Shown here one piece after another: positions 17,526-27,352 of a DNA stretch of 64,000 nt (the stretch's first letter is position 1; every line of letters starts with the position of its first letter). Under the pieces are notes generated by a model. It ran no database searches, was not told the DNA's origin, and saw nothing but the letters and a program-made list of their open reading frames with translations. The stretch lies in NCBI RefSeq assembly GCF_004361065.1, contig NZ_SELT01000012.1, forward strand, positions 30,274-94,273. Direction: 5' to 3'. This DNA is from Cognatilysobacter terrigena. Lineage in GTDB: Bacteria > Pseudomonadota > Gammaproteobacteria > Xanthomonadales > Xanthomonadaceae. The position numbers were made by a program, and so were the translations under genes.

Positions 17526-19715
17526 TCAGATGCGCTGCACGCCGAGCGCGACGCTGAGCTTGCGCACCTTGCGCATCACGTCCGCGAGATGCTTGCGGTC
17601 CGTGACTTCGATGCCGAACCGCAGTACGGCGACGTTCGCGTCGCGTTCGATGTACTCGACGCGGTCGATGTTCGCCTTCGCATCGGCAATCGCGGCCGCG
17701 ATCTGCGCGAGCGCGCCGGGGCGGTTGTCGACCTCGATCTTGAGCGCGGCATGGAAATCGCCCCGCACTTCGCGGTCCCAGCCGATCGGCACCCAGCGGT
17801 CGGGCGACTTGCGGTACTCGGCCACGTTCGGGCAGTCGAGGCGATGCACGACGATGCCGCGCCCGGCCGTGTGATAGCCCATGATCTCGTCGCCCGGCAC
17901 CGGTAGGCAGCAGCTCGCGAACGAGATGACGCCCTTCTCGTTGCCGGTGATCAGGATCTTGTCCTGCACGCCGTCGATCAGGTCCTCGGCGCGCGGCTTG
18001 AGGTTGGCGCCGCGCTCGCGCACCAGCGCCAGCGCGACCTGCGACGGCATGCGATTGCCAAGCGCGATGTCGGCCAGCAACGCTTCGAGGCGCGGATAGC
18101 GGTTCTCGGCGAGATACGCGTTGAGCCGATTGGCCGGCACGCGTTCGAGCGACGTTTCCAGCGCCTCGAGCGCGCGATCGAGCATGCGATGCCCGATCTG
18201 CACCGCGTCCTCGTGTTCGAGCTGCTTGAGCTGCTGGCGGATCGCCGTACGCGCCTTGCCGGTGACGACGAACTCCAGCCATTGCGGCTTCGGCGTCGCC
18301 GAACGCGCGGTGATGATGTCGACGCGCTGGCCGCTCGCGAGTTTCGTACGCAGCGGCACCAGCTTGCCGTCGACGCGCGCGGCGACCGACGTGTTGCCGA
18401 TATCGGTGTGCACGGCGTACGCGAAGTCGAGTGCGGTCGAATTGCGCGGCAGCGAGAGGATGTCGCCCTTCGGCGTGAAGACGTAGACCTCGTCCGGGAA
18501 CAGGTCGACCTTGACGTTCTCGAGGAATTCCAGCGACGAGCCGGCCGAACGCTGCGATTCGACGAGATTCGTGATCCAGTGATGCGCGCGGTTCTGCGCG
18601 CTGTTGAATCCATCACCGCCGAACTTGTACGACCAGTGCGCCGCGATGCCGCGCTCGGCGACGAGGTCCATCTCCTCGGTGCGAATCTGCACTTCGACCG
18701 GCGAGCCGTACGGCCCGAACAGCACCGTGTGCAGCGACTGGTAGCCGTTGGCCTTCGGAATCGCGATGAAGTCGCGGAAGCGCGAATCCAGCGGCTTGTA
18801 GGTCGCGTGCGCGACGCCCAACGCGCGGTACGAGTCGCCGACGTTGCGCACCACCACGCGGAAGCCGAAGACATCCATCACTTGGCGGAAGCTCTTATGT
18901 TCCGTCCGCATCTTCGTGTAGATGCTCCACGGCGACTTGACCCGGCTCACGAGCCGGTGGATGAGCTTTTCCTTCGCAAGTTTCTGCGCGAGCTGCGCCT
19001 CGATCTGCGCGAGCAGTTCGCGACGCATCACCGGCTGCGTGCGAATGCGCTTGGAAATGACCGCATGTCGCCACGGATGCAACGCGCGGAAGCCGTGGTC
19101 CTGCAATTCCGCCTTGAACAGATTCATGCCGAGGCGCTGCGCGATCGGCGCGTAGATCTCAAGCGTCTCGCGGGCGATGCGCTTGCGCGACTCGGGGTTC
19201 TGCGCGCCGAGCGTGCGCATGTTGTGGAGACGATCGGCGAGCTTGATCAGGATGACGCGCAGGTCGCGCGACATCGCGAGAAGCATCTTGCGGAAGCTCT
19301 CGGCCGCGGCTTCCTGGCGATCCCGGAACTGCAGCTTGTCGAGCTTGGTGACGCCGTCGACGAGCTCCGCGACCGTGCTGCCGAACTCCTCCGTCAGCTG
19401 TTCGTGGCTGAGCTCGGTGTCTTCCAGCGTGTCGTGCAGGATCGCGGCGATCAGCGTTTCGACATCGAGCCCCTGCTCCGCCAGCACCTTGGCCACGGCG
19501 ACGGGATGCGTGATGTACGGCTCACCCGATTTGCGCGTCTGCCCCGCATGCGCGGCGGCGCCGAGGCGCCAGGCCTTGCGCAGCTGCGCGCGCTGTTCGT
19601 CGGTGAGATAGGAGGCGGCGCGCTCGAGTTCGAGGACGTACTCCGGCACCTCGTCGGTGGATACCGGCGGAGGCGCGACGGTCTTCGGGCTGGCGACGCG
19701 ATCGAACGAACTCAT
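17526..19715 (-). CDS. spoT: Bifunctional (p)ppGpp synthetase/hydrolase SpoT
   Basis: SpoT makes and degrades the alarmone (p)ppGpp. The 729-residue protein has an HD hydrolase domain with an intact metal motif HDTLEDT (H94, D95). The synthetase domain contains RFRDFIAIPKANGYQSLHT; R-x-R-D here corresponds to the RxKD form of bifunctional enzymes rather than the EFDD form of RelA, so both activities are likely. TGS (DEVYVFTPKG), helical, zinc-finger-like (ASCCLPVPGD) and ACT domains follow. A -10 box lies eight bases before the ATG. It lies downstream of rpoZ, as in E. coli, with a hairpin between them. Confidence 0.96.
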   Translation of the reverse strand: MSSFDRVASPKTVAPPPVSTDEVPEYVLELERAASYLTDEQRAQLRKAWRLGAAAHAGQTRKSGEPYITHPVAVAKVLAEQGLDVETLIAAILHDTLEDTELSHEQLTEEFGSTVAELVDGVTKLDKLQFRDRQEAAAESFRKMLLAMSRDLRVILIKLADRLHNMRTLGAQNPESRKRIARETLEIYAPIAQRLGMNLFKAELQDHGFRALHPWRHAVISKRIRTQPVMRRELLAQIEAQLAQKLAKEKLIHRLVSRVKSPWSIYTKMRTEHKSFRQVMDVFGFRVVVRNVGDSYRALGVAHATYKPLDSRFRDFIAIPKANGYQSLHTVLFGPYGSPVEVQIRTEEMDLVAERGIAAHWSYKFGGDGFNSAQNRAHHWITNLVESQRSAGSSLEFLENVKVDLFPDEVYVFTPKGDILSLPRNSTALDFAYAVHTDIGNTSVAARVDGKLVPLRTKLASGQRVDIITARSATPKPQWLEFVVTGKARTAIRQQLKQLEHEDAVQIGHRMLDRALEALETSLERVPANRLNAYLAENRYPRLEALLADIALGNRMPSQVALALVRERGANLKPRAEDLIDGVQDKILITGNEKGVISFASCCLPVPGDEIMGYHTAGRGIVVHRLDCPNVAEYRKSPDRWVPIGWDREVRGDFHAALKIEVDNRPGALAQIAAAIADAKANIDRVEYIERDANVAVLRFGIEVTDRKHLADVMRKVRKLSVALGVQRI

Positions 19716-19723
19716 TACGACCG

Positions 19724-19751
19724 ACTATACGTCCGCGTTCCCACCACGCAA
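19724..19751 (-). promoter_or_regulatory. Promoter of spoT, nearly leaderless
   Basis: On the minus strand TTGCGT, a 16-base spacer and TATAGT (5 of 6 matches) are followed by eight bases and the spoT ATG. The predicted leader is 0-2 bases, and no Shine-Dalgarno sequence is present. Confidence 0.5.
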
Positions 19752-19823
19752 CGCTTTAAGCGGGCACGTCCGGCCGCCGGTTTCGTCGCCGGCCATGAAA
19801 GCGTGACCGGGCGCAGAAACGAC

Positions 19824-19848
19824 GAACCCCGCCGAAGCGGGGCCCGTT
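19824..19848 (-). terminator. Terminator-like hairpin between rpoZ and spoT
   Basis: A 6-bp core stem (CCCCGC/GCGGGG) with outer GAAC/GTTC pairing across a short bulge and a CGAA loop is followed on the minus strand by a modest T-rich stretch. It may partly separate rpoZ from spoT, consistent with spoT having its own promoter. Confidence 0.55.
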
Positions 19849-19871
19849 CATCTTCATGCGAGTGACGACGA

Positions 19872-20168
19872 TCAGTCGTCGCCCTTCGACATGTCTTCGT
19901 CGGCGACCACTTCGGCAGCGGCCCACTCCAGCGCCTCGCGCTCCTTGCGCTCGCGCTCGGCCTTCTCGACGGCGTCGATGTATTCGTTGTCGATGCGGCG
20001 CGCGGCGATCTCGCGCAGCGCCAGCACGGTCGGCTTGTCGTTGGCTTCGTTGTCGAGCTGGGCGTCGACGCCGTTGGCCAGCTGGCGGGCGCGCTTGGAG
20101 GCCATCATGACGAGCTCGAAGCGGTTGTCGACGACCTTCAGGCAGTCTTCTACGGTGATGCGGGCCAT
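19872..20168 (-). CDS. rpoZ: RNA polymerase omega subunit
   Basis: The omega subunit helps assemble RNA polymerase and forms part of one (p)ppGpp binding site. The 98-residue protein starts [20 protein letters not shown] and has [11 protein letters not shown], both diagnostic. The acidic, helical tail is a little longer than in E. coli. A strong promoter lies upstream and GGGAG sits four bases before the ATG. It is placed between gmk and spoT, the classical order. Confidence 0.97.
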   Translation of the reverse strand: MARITVEDCLKVVDNRFELVMMASKRARQLANGVDAQLDNEANDKPTVLALREIAARRIDNEYIDAVEKAERERKEREALEWAAAEVVADEDMSKGDD

Positions 20169-20217
20169 GGGGCTCCCGGCGGCCGGACGGCACGCCACGT
20201 GATGCGAAGGGGGTGGC

Positions 20218-20246
20218 AGTGTAGGGCCGACCCGTCGCCGAGGCAA
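20218..20246 (-). promoter_or_regulatory. Sigma70-type promoter of rpoZ
   Basis: On the minus strand TTGCCT, a 17-base spacer and TACACT (4 of 6 matches) predict a leader of about 45 bases before the rpoZ ATG. Confidence 0.55.
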
Positions 20247-20288
20247 GCCTTTCCTTTGGAATCAGTCAGTTAGCCGGCAATTGGCGGC

Positions 20289-20912
20289 TCAGGACGGATC
20301 GTCGACCAGCAGCGCGGTGATCAGGCGCTGGTGCCGGGCGATCTGCGGATCACGCCGCAGGCGGCTGGCCGTGAAGATCGCGCACATCTCGGCGACCGCC
20401 GTCTCGAAATCCTCGTTGACGATGAGGAAGTCGAACTCGCCGTAGTGGCTCATCTCCTCTCGCGCGGCAGCCAGGCGCTGGGCGATGACGTCCTCGCTGT
20501 CCTGCCCGCGCTTGCGCATGCGCTCCTCGAGCGCGGCGCGCGAGGGCGGGAGGATGAAGACGGAAATCGCGTCCGGCACCTGGGCGCGGACCTGGCGGGC
20601 GCCTTGCCAGTCGATCTCGAGCAGGACGTCGCGGCCGGAATTGAGTTGCGGCTCGACCGACTGACGCGCCGTGCCCTTCCAGTCGCCATGCACCAGCGCG
20701 TGCTCGAAGAAGTCACCGGCGGCGACCATGTCCTCGAACTCCTGCTTGCCGACGAAGTGGTAGTGCTCGGCATGCCGCTCACCCGGTCGCGGCGCGCGCG
20801 AGGTGAACGAGATCGAGAGCGAGATGTTCGGATCGCGGGCGAGCACCGCGTTGACGATGCTGGATTTGCCCGCGCCCGAAGGCGCCGCGACGATGAAAAG
20901 GGTTCCGCGCAT
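20289..20912 (-). CDS. gmk: Guanylate kinase
   Basis: Guanylate kinase phosphorylates GMP to GDP. The 207-residue protein has the P-loop APSGAGKS (residues 9-16), the GMP-binding region SFTSRAPRPGERHAEHYHFV and the lid DWKGTARQSVEPQL. Length is normal. It is followed by rpoZ and spoT on the same strand. The rpoZ promoter in the 120-base gap suggests at least partly separate transcription. As a target of (p)ppGpp in many bacteria its link to spoT makes sense. Confidence 0.97.
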   Translation of the reverse strand: MRGTLFIVAAPSGAGKSSIVNAVLARDPNISLSISFTSRAPRPGERHAEHYHFVGKQEFEDMVAAGDFFEHALVHGDWKGTARQSVEPQLNSGRDVLLEIDWQGARQVRAQVPDAISVFILPPSRAALEERMRKRGQDSEDVIAQRLAAAREEMSHYGEFDFLIVNEDFETAVAEMCAIFTASRLRRDPQIARHQRLITALLVDDPS

Positions 20913-20999
20913 GGGCCTGTTCTGGTCTGCGGGTGTCGGCGGGGCCGGGCTGCCGAATCCTAACCGCTCCGGCGGAGCGGCGGTCCGGGCCGGCGACGG

Positions 21000-21863
21000 T
21001 CATTCGATGTTCTGAACCTGCTCGCGGATCTGGTCGATCAGCACCTTGAGGTCGATCGCGGCCGACGACGTGCGGCTGTCGACCGACTTGCTGCCGAGCG
21101 TGTTGGCCTCGCGATTGAATTCCTGAAGGAGGAAATCGAGGCGACGGCCGACGGCTTCCTTGAGCTTCAGCACCCGGCGCGCCTCGGAGAGATGCGCATC
21201 GAGACGATCGAGCTCTTCGTCGACATCGAGCTTCTGCAGCGCGAGCACGAGCTCCTGTTCGAGACGACCAGGATCCACCGGCACCGGCAAGTCGGCCAGG
21301 CGCGCCTCCAGCCGCGTGCGCTGCCCGTCGCGGATCGCGGGAATGCACTCGCGCACGGTTTCGCGAATGGTCGCGATGCCGTCGAGGCGGTCGGTGATGG
21401 CCTGCGCCAGCTTCGCGCCTTCCCGCTCGCGCGAGGCGACGAATTCGTCGAGCGTGCGATCGAGCAGCGCCAGCGCATCGGCGTGCAACGCGGCGGTGTC
21501 GACGCCCTCGCCTTTCACGACGCCCGGGATCTGCAGCAGCTGCGAGAAATCGGTGCGCAGGCCCGGGAAGTCGGTTTCGAGTTCGCGCGACAGGCGTGCG
21601 AGCTCAGCCAAGCGCTCGCGATTGACCTGCAACGCGCCGACGCCTTCGGCCGCACGCAGACGCATCGTCACGTCGACCTTGCCGCGGCTGATGCGGGCGC
21701 CGATGCGCTCGCGCAGGGCGGGCTCGAGCGCGCGCAGCTCGTCGGGCAGGCGCGTCGAAATTTCGAGGAACCGGTGGTTCACCGAGCGCAGCTCGCAGGC
21801 GAGCGTGCCCCACGGGGTGGTCGATTCGCCGCTGGCAAAGGCGGTCATGCTGCGGATGGACAT
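21000..21863 (-). CDS. yicC: YicC-family endoribonuclease
   Basis: The 287-residue protein starts [13 protein letters not shown] and has the family motifs [11 protein letters not shown] and [20 protein letters not shown]. It spans YicC_N and the C-terminal DUF1732 domain. E. coli YicC is an RNase. A far longer upstream frame has no support because the gene rph starts there on the other strand. It is divergent from rph over 70 bases, a conserved pairing. Confidence 0.93.
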   Translation of the reverse strand: MSIRSMTAFASGESTTPWGTLACELRSVNHRFLEISTRLPDELRALEPALRERIGARISRGKVDVTMRLRAAEGVGALQVNRERLAELARLSRELETDFPGLRTDFSQLLQIPGVVKGEGVDTAALHADALALLDRTLDEFVASREREGAKLAQAITDRLDGIATIRETVRECIPAIRDGQRTRLEARLADLPVPVDPGRLEQELVLALQKLDVDEELDRLDAHLSEARRVLKLKEAVGRRLDFLLQEFNREANTLGSKSVDSRTSSAAIDLKVLIDQIREQVQNIE

Positions 21864-21933
21864 GGCGTCGTGTGCCGAGGGCCGCGGGGCGTGGATGGTA
21901 ATCTCACGCGCCGTCGCCCGGATATCCGCCGCC

Positions 21934-22671
21934 ATGAGCGCGAGCGCTCCTTTCGTCCGCCCGTCCGGCCGCGCGCCCGACCAGCTGCGCCCCGTCCGCA
22001 TCACCCGCGGCTTCACCAAGCACGCCGAAGGCTCGGTCCTGATCGAGTTCGGCGAGACGCGCGTGCTCTGCACCGCTAGCGTCGAAGCCAAGGTGCCGGG
22101 CTTCCTGCGCGGCAAGGGCGAAGGCTGGGTCACTGCCGAGTACGGGATGCTTCCGCGCTCGACCAACACCCGCAACGACCGCGAGGCCTCGCGCGGCAAG
22201 CAGGGCGGTCGCACGCTCGAAATCCAGCGCCTGATCGGCCGTTCGCTGCGCGCCTGCGTCGACCGCCGCGCGCTCGGCGAACGCACGATCACCCTCGACT
22301 GCGACGTCCTGCAGGCGGACGGCGGCACCCGCACCGCTGCGATCACCGGTGCGTACGTCGCCCTGGCCGACGCCGCCAAGTGGCTGCTCGACCGCGGGGA
22401 GATCAAGCGCGATCCGCTCGTCGGCGCGGTGGCAGCGGTGTCGGTCGGCGTCTATCGCGGCGTGCCCGTGCTCGACCTCGACTACGCCGAGGACAGCGAC
22501 TGCGATACCGATATGAATGTCGTCATGAACGATGGCGGCGGCTTCATCGAACTGCAGGGCACGGCCGAAGGCCATGCGTTCCGCCGCGAGGAACTGACCG
22601 CGCTGACCGACCTGGCGGAAGCCGGAATCGCGCAGCTCGTCGCATTCCAGCGCGAGGCGCTGGGTCGCTGA
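21934..22671 (+). CDS. rph: Ribonuclease PH
   Basis: RNase PH trims the 3' ends of tRNA precursors using phosphate. The 245-residue protein has [12 protein letters not shown] near the N terminus, [23 protein letters not shown] in parts for substrate binding, and the active-site acids in [17 protein letters not shown]. Length is normal and it looks active, unlike the frameshifted rph of E. coli K-12. It heads the operon rph-rdgB-unknown-hemW. Confidence 0.97.
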   Translation: MSASAPFVRPSGRAPDQLRPVRITRGFTKHAEGSVLIEFGETRVLCTASVEAKVPGFLRGKGEGWVTAEYGMLPRSTNTRNDREASRGKQGGRTLEIQRLIGRSLRACVDRRALGERTITLDCDVLQADGGTRTAAITGAYVALADAAKWLLDRGEIKRDPLVGAVAAVSVGVYRGVPVLDLDYAEDSDCDTDMNVVMNDGGGFIELQGTAEGHAFRREELTALTDLAEAGIAQLVAFQREALGR

Positions 22672-22702
22672 TCCACCCGGCGTACACCCGCCGGGCGTCA
22701 CG

Positions 22703-23311
22703 ATGACGCGCATGAAACTGGTCGTCGCCAGCGGCAATCCGGGCAAGCTTGCCGAGTTCGAGCGCCTGCTCGCGCCGCTGGGATTCGAGTGCGTGCCCCA
22801 GTCCGCGTTCGGCGTCCAGGACGTCGAGGAAACCGGGCTGACGTTCGTCGAAAACGCGCTGCTCAAGGCTCGCCACGCGGCGCATGCGACCCACCTGCCT
22901 GCGCTTGCCGACGACTCGGGTCTATGCGTCGACGCACTCGGCGGCGCGCCCGGGCTGTACTCGGCCCGCTATGCGGGTTCGCCGGCGAACCCGACAGCCA
23001 ACATCGAGAAGCTGCTCGGCGAATTGAAGGGACGCCCCGATGCAGAACGCGGCGCGTATTTCCATGCGGTGATCGTGCTGCTGCGCCACGAGGCGGATCC
23101 GCGACCGCTGATCGCGCAGGGCAGCTGGCACGGGCGCATCCTCGAGGCGCCGCGCGGCGCCGGCGGTTTCGGCTACGACCCGGTGTTCCTCGACACCGAG
23201 CGCGGCGTCTCCGCGGCCGAACTCGATCCCGACATCAAGGCGCGCATCAGCCATCGCGGCCGTGCGGTCGACGCACTGCGCGCACAACTCGCGGAGGAGA
23301 CCTCGACATGA
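22703..23311 (+). CDS. rdgB: dITP/XTP pyrophosphatase RdgB (Ham1 family)
   Basis: RdgB removes non-canonical purine nucleotides (dITP, XTP) from the pool. The 202-residue protein has SGNPGKLAEF (residues 10-19), the acidic site ALADDSGLCVDAL and the C-terminal GFGYDPVFLD and SHRGRA motifs. The first ATG (22703) and one three codons later are both possible. It is 31 bases after rph, and its stop overlaps the next ATG by four bases. Confidence 0.96.
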   Translation: MTRMKLVVASGNPGKLAEFERLLAPLGFECVPQSAFGVQDVEETGLTFVENALLKARHAAHATHLPALADDSGLCVDALGGAPGLYSARYAGSPANPTANIEKLLGELKGRPDAERGAYFHAVIVLLRHEADPRPLIAQGSWHGRILEAPRGAGGFGYDPVFLDTERGVSAAELDPDIKARISHRGRAVDALRAQLAEETST

Positions 23312-23811
23312 GCACGCTGCGCGAAGAGCTGATGGTGGGCTGGCAGTCGCGGGTCGGCGCGATCGTGGCGGCGACGGTCGCGACGGTCGTCATCGCACTG
23401 GCCGCAGGCGCACTGGCCGGGCCGATGATCGCGATCACCGTCGGGCTGGCGTGCGCACTCACGGTGGGGTCGCGCATGCAATGGGCGGCGCTCGACGGGC
23501 CGCTGATGCACGTGCGCGATGCGACCACGCGTTACGGCTTCCGCGCACTCGCGGCCCGACACGTGACGCACGTGCGCTATCGCCGGACGCTGCTGCCGTG
23601 GTGCCGGATGTCGCTGCAACGCGATCGTGCCGGGCTCGCGCTGGTGTTGTCCGGCCCGTCGCCCGCGCATCCGACGCTCCGCGCGATCGCGCTCTGGCTC
23701 ATCGTGCACGGCCGACGCCGCGCACGCATCGACGCGCCGTTGCTCGACGCGCTGGCCGGCATGCCCGAACATGGACCGACACGGCAGCCGCACGACGCCT
23801 CACCCGCATGA
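23308..23811 (+). CDS. Hypothetical membrane protein between rdgB and hemW
   Basis: The 167-residue protein is unrecognised. Two adjacent hydrophobic segments (about residues 18-35 and 38-54) are followed by a basic C-terminal half (YRRTLLPWCRMSL, HGRRRARIDA). Its ATG overlaps the rdgB stop (ATGA) with GGAGG upstream, and its own stop overlaps the hemW ATG in the same way. That double coupling argues strongly that it is a real gene. It is probably an inner-membrane protein with a cytoplasmic basic tail. Confidence 0.8.
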   Translation: MSTLREELMVGWQSRVGAIVAATVATVVIALAAGALAGPMIAITVGLACALTVGSRMQWAALDGPLMHVRDATTRYGFRALAARHVTHVRYRRTLLPWCRMSLQRDRAGLALVLSGPSPAHPTLRAIALWLIVHGRRRARIDAPLLDALAGMPEHGPTRQPHDASPA

Positions 23812-24989
23812 GCCTCACCACTCCGCCTCTCTCGCTCTACGTGCATGTGCCGTGGTGCGTGAGGAAGTGCCCGTACTGCGACTTCAATTCGCACCAGGGG
23901 CGCGGTGAGCTTCCGCTCGCGCAGTACGTCGACGCGTTGATCGCGGATCTCGATCTCGACCTTCCGCTGGTGTGGGGCCGCACCATCCGCACCGTGTTCT
24001 TCGGTGGCGGCACACCGAGCCTGATGCCCGCGGAGCTCGTCGACCGATTCCTGCAGACAGCGAGTTCGCGCCTGCGCTTCGCGCCCGATTGCGAGATCAC
24101 GCTCGAGACGAATCCCGGCACGTCGGAGTACGGCAAGCTCGCCGACTACCGCGCCGCCGGCGTCAACCGCCTGAGCTTCGGCGTGCAGAGCTTCGACGAC
24201 GGCTGTCTCGAACGCCTCGGCCGCATCCACGACGCCGACCAGGCTGCCAATGCGATCCGGCAGGCACAGGACGCCGGCTTCGGCGAGGTCAACCTCGACC
24301 TGATGTACGCCCTGCCCGGCCAGGACCTTGCGATGGCCGAGCGCGATGTCGAACGCGCGATCGAACTCGCGCCGACGCACGTCTCCCACTACCAGCTCAC
24401 GCTCGAACCGAACACGGTGTTCGCCGCGCGTCCGCCCAAGAACATTCCCGACGACGACCTCGCCTGGGATATGCAGGAGCGCTGCCAGGCGATGCTCGCG
24501 GCCGCGGGCTATGGGCATTACGAGACCAGCGCCTACGCGCGGCCCGGCCATCGCTGCGAGCACAACCTCAACTACTGGCGATTCGGCGACTACCTCGGCA
24601 TCGGCGCCGGAGCGCACGGCAAGATCACGCTGGGTGCCGAGCAGACCCTCCTGCGTCGCTGGAAGCACAAGCACCCGACCAAGTATCTCGAGACGGCGGG
24701 CACCGCTGCGGCGATTGGTGGCGACGAGCGCATCGCGCCGTCACGTCGCCCGTTCGAGTTCATGCTCAACGCCCTGCGCCTGCACGAAGGTTTCGCCTGG
24801 TCGCAGTTCGAGGCACGCACGGGCCTGCCGCGCGAGGCCATCGACACGCCGATCCGCGAAGCGCTCGCGCAGGGCTGGCTTTCTCACGACGCTGAGCGCG
24901 TATGGCCCACCGACCTGGGCCGGCGGTTCACGAATGACGTGCTCGAATTGTTCCTCGACGTCCACGCCGAGGCTGACATCGGCGCGTGA
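23808..24989 (+). CDS. hemW: HemW, radical SAM heme chaperone
   Basis: HemW binds heme and a 4Fe-4S cluster and delivers heme to respiratory enzymes; it was long mis-named coproporphyrinogen oxidase. The 393-residue protein has the radical SAM cysteines CVRKCPYC (C17, C21, C24), then GGGTPS for SAM binding, and the HemW C-terminal domain. Classical HemN starts differently and is longer. The start is coupled to the upstream gene. It ends the operon that began with rph. Confidence 0.95.
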   Translation: MSLTTPPLSLYVHVPWCVRKCPYCDFNSHQGRGELPLAQYVDALIADLDLDLPLVWGRTIRTVFFGGGTPSLMPAELVDRFLQTASSRLRFAPDCEITLETNPGTSEYGKLADYRAAGVNRLSFGVQSFDDGCLERLGRIHDADQAANAIRQAQDAGFGEVNLDLMYALPGQDLAMAERDVERAIELAPTHVSHYQLTLEPNTVFAARPPKNIPDDDLAWDMQERCQAMLAAAGYGHYETSAYARPGHRCEHNLNYWRFGDYLGIGAGAHGKITLGAEQTLLRRWKHKHPTKYLETAGTAAAIGGDERIAPSRRPFEFMLNALRLHEGFAWSQFEARTGLPREAIDTPIREALAQGWLSHDAERVWPTDLGRRFTNDVLELFLDVHAEADIGA

Positions 24990-25027
24990 GCGTGTTTATA
25001 TCGTCTCAATCGGCGGGGAGAAGCTAG

Positions 25028-27352
25028 GTGTCGGTCCCATTTCCACCCCATCGGCGGATTCCGTCCGCGGACGCGATCGCGTCTGCGGCGCTGCCGCGTC
25101 GGGTGCGGGACGCCCTGGAGGCCGTGCACGCGGCCGTCTATGAGCTGGTGGTCGATCCGCTCGATCGCACGCTCACCCATGTCGGCATGCGACTGGCCAA
25201 CCCGCGCGACACCGGCACGATCTTCGCGATCGGCAGCGTGCACGCGGAGCAGTCGCAACTCTTGCTGCGTCGCCAGCGCGACCTCGTCAGCGCGTTCGCG
25301 CGTGCGATCGACAGCGAACTGGCTAACCTGCGCAACACCGCGCGCCAGCCGCGCAACACGTCGGGCCCGACGTTCGCGATGCCGACCTTCGACGAGCTGA
25401 GGCTGGTCGACGACGACGAACAGGACATCGAAACCGAGTTCAAGACGATCACGCTGCGCGTCGAGTCGCGGGCGCCGCTGCCGATCCACCTGCTCTGCCA
25501 GCGTTTCGGCGTGCTCGCGGAAGGCCCGGCGTTCGAACCCTCCACGTTGCCGGTGGGGCCGCGCCGCCTCTGCGAGATGCTGGTCGAGGTCGCCGAATCG
25601 TGCGGCTTCAACCTGCAGATGCGCGTCATGCTGCTGCGCGAGTTCGACCGCGCGGTGCTCGTCGACTATCCCGTCGCCGCCGATGCGATCAACGACGCTC
25701 TGGCGCGCCAACGCATCATGCCCGGCCTGTCGTTCGTACCGATCCGTCCCCGCGCGCGCGCCGCGCTGCCCAGCGATGCCGCTGTCGCCGCCGAGCGCGA
25801 ACGCCCGTACACCGGATGGACGGGTGCGGCGCCGACGGAAAGCGATGCGCCGACGTTCCAGCTGTTGCAGGAGATGTTGGCCTCTCGACGCTCGATGGCG
25901 GATCGCTTTCGTAGCGGTTTCGGGCCATCGCGGAGTGGAGCGGGTGGCGGAGGTGCAGGCGCAGGTGCAGGTGCTGCATCGGCCGGTGGGAGCGGTGGTA
26001 GCGATGCCACTGCAGATGGCGCCGCCACTGTCGCCCCGACTCCAGCACCCGGCATCCCGGCGCGTCCCGAGCTTCCGACCGCCGTCGCACTGGAGCTGCT
26101 CGCGTCGGCAGGAACGGATGTCGACGGCCTGGACGTCGACGGCATCCGCCAGTGGCTGCTGCTGCACGCGCGGCAACGCCAAGGCGAAGCCGTCACGCTG
26201 TCGCGCGAAGACACCGACATCTTCGAATTGCTCGCGCTGATGTACGGGCAGCTGGAGCGCGAGATTCGCCAGGAGTCGCCGGCGAAGACCATGCTCGACC
26301 GCCTGCGCCTTCCGCTGCTGCGGCTGGCGCTCGCCGACCCCGGCTTCTTCCTGCGCGCCGCACATCCTGCGCGCGAGGTCCTCAACGCCGTCGCCGAATC
26401 CGGCGCGCGCTGGTATGCGGCCGACGACATCGACCCGCAACTGCTGTTGCAGCTCGAACGCATCGTCGATTCGATCGCACGCACGCCGGACGATGTCGCC
26501 GGTGCATTCCGCAACGGCGTCGCCACGCTCGAACAGCAGCTGCAGGCGGTCGCGCGGCGCTCGGAAATCGCCGAGCGTCGCAACGTCGAATCGGCACGGG
26601 GCAAGGACAAGCTCGCGGTCGCGCGTCGCCGTGCCAGCGACCTGATCGATGCCGCGCTGCAGTCGGTCCGGGCCCCCGCGTTCCATCGCGGCATGCTGCG
26701 GCATGCGTGGGCCGACGCACTGACGCTCGCGCACCTGCGCCACGGCGAGGACAGCGCCGAGTGGGCGTCACTCGCCGAGGCCACGAACGAACTCGCGGCC
26801 ACGGCGGCCGGCAATGCCACCGCGAATCCCGATCTCGTGTTGCTTGTCGACCAATGGCTGACGACGGTCGGCTATCACGCCGACGACGCGGCGCGCATCG
26901 CACGCATCCTCACCGGCACCGCCGATGACAGCGGCGACGACGCGGCGACGCGCACCGAACTCGCGATGCGACTGAAGTCGCGCGCGCGGCTCGGCGAAGA
27001 ATCGGGTGTCGACGGCGACAGCGGCGAACCGCTCGATGCCGACGGCGAAGCGCAAGCGCGGCGCGTCCGCGAGCTGCCGCCGGGCACATGGTTCGATCTC
27101 CCGGGCGAACGCGGCCACACGATGCGGCGCCGTCTCTCTTGGCTGAGCCCGATCACGGGGCAAACGTTGTTCGTCAATCCACGCGGGCAACGCGTCGCGG
27201 ACGGCACGCTCGTCGCGTTGGCTCGCGATCTGGCGAGCGGTCGCGCGCAGGTGGTCACCGCAGGCGAAGGCCGACTGGTCGAGCGCGCATGGCGTAACGC
27301 CCTGCAATCGCTCGGCGCCGGGCCGTCGCGCCGTCCGGAGCGCACCGCATGA
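25028..27352 (+). CDS. DUF1631 family protein
   Basis: This 774-residue, probably cytoplasmic protein matches the DUF1631 type of proteobacterial proteins of unknown function. Its N-terminal part is helical (RVRDALEAVHAAVYELVVDPLDRTL). A low-complexity Gly/Ala-rich linker (about residues 304-344) divides it. The C-terminal part contains repeated helices and ends with a small domain (PGTWFDLPGERG...LSWLSPITGQTLFVNPRG) that resembles a degenerate PilZ-like barrel, as is known for DUF1631 proteins. It starts at GTG with GGGGAG seven bases upstream and overlaps the next gene, a PilZ protein, by four bases (ATGA). Confidence 0.85.
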   Translation: MSVPFPPHRRIPSADAIASAALPRRVRDALEAVHAAVYELVVDPLDRTLTHVGMRLANPRDTGTIFAIGSVHAEQSQLLLRRQRDLVSAFARAIDSELANLRNTARQPRNTSGPTFAMPTFDELRLVDDDEQDIETEFKTITLRVESRAPLPIHLLCQRFGVLAEGPAFEPSTLPVGPRRLCEMLVEVAESCGFNLQMRVMLLREFDRAVLVDYPVAADAINDALARQRIMPGLSFVPIRPRARAALPSDAAVAAERERPYTGWTGAAPTESDAPTFQLLQEMLASRRSMADRFRSGFGPSRSGAGGGGAGAGAGAASAGGSGGSDATADGAATVAPTPAPGIPARPELPTAVALELLASAGTDVDGLDVDGIRQWLLLHARQRQGEAVTLSREDTDIFELLALMYGQLEREIRQESPAKTMLDRLRLPLLRLALADPGFFLRAAHPAREVLNAVAESGARWYAADDIDPQLLLQLERIVDSIARTPDDVAGAFRNGVATLEQQLQAVARRSEIAERRNVESARGKDKLAVARRRASDLIDAALQSVRAPAFHRGMLRHAWADALTLAHLRHGEDSAEWASLAEATNELAATAAGNATANPDLVLLVDQWLTTVGYHADDAARIARILTGTADDSGDDAATRTELAMRLKSRARLGEESGVDGDSGEPLDADGEAQARRVRELPPGTWFDLPGERGHTMRRRLSWLSPITGQTLFVNPRGQRVADGTLVALARDLASGRAQVVTAGEGRLVERAWRNALQSLGAGPSRRPERTA

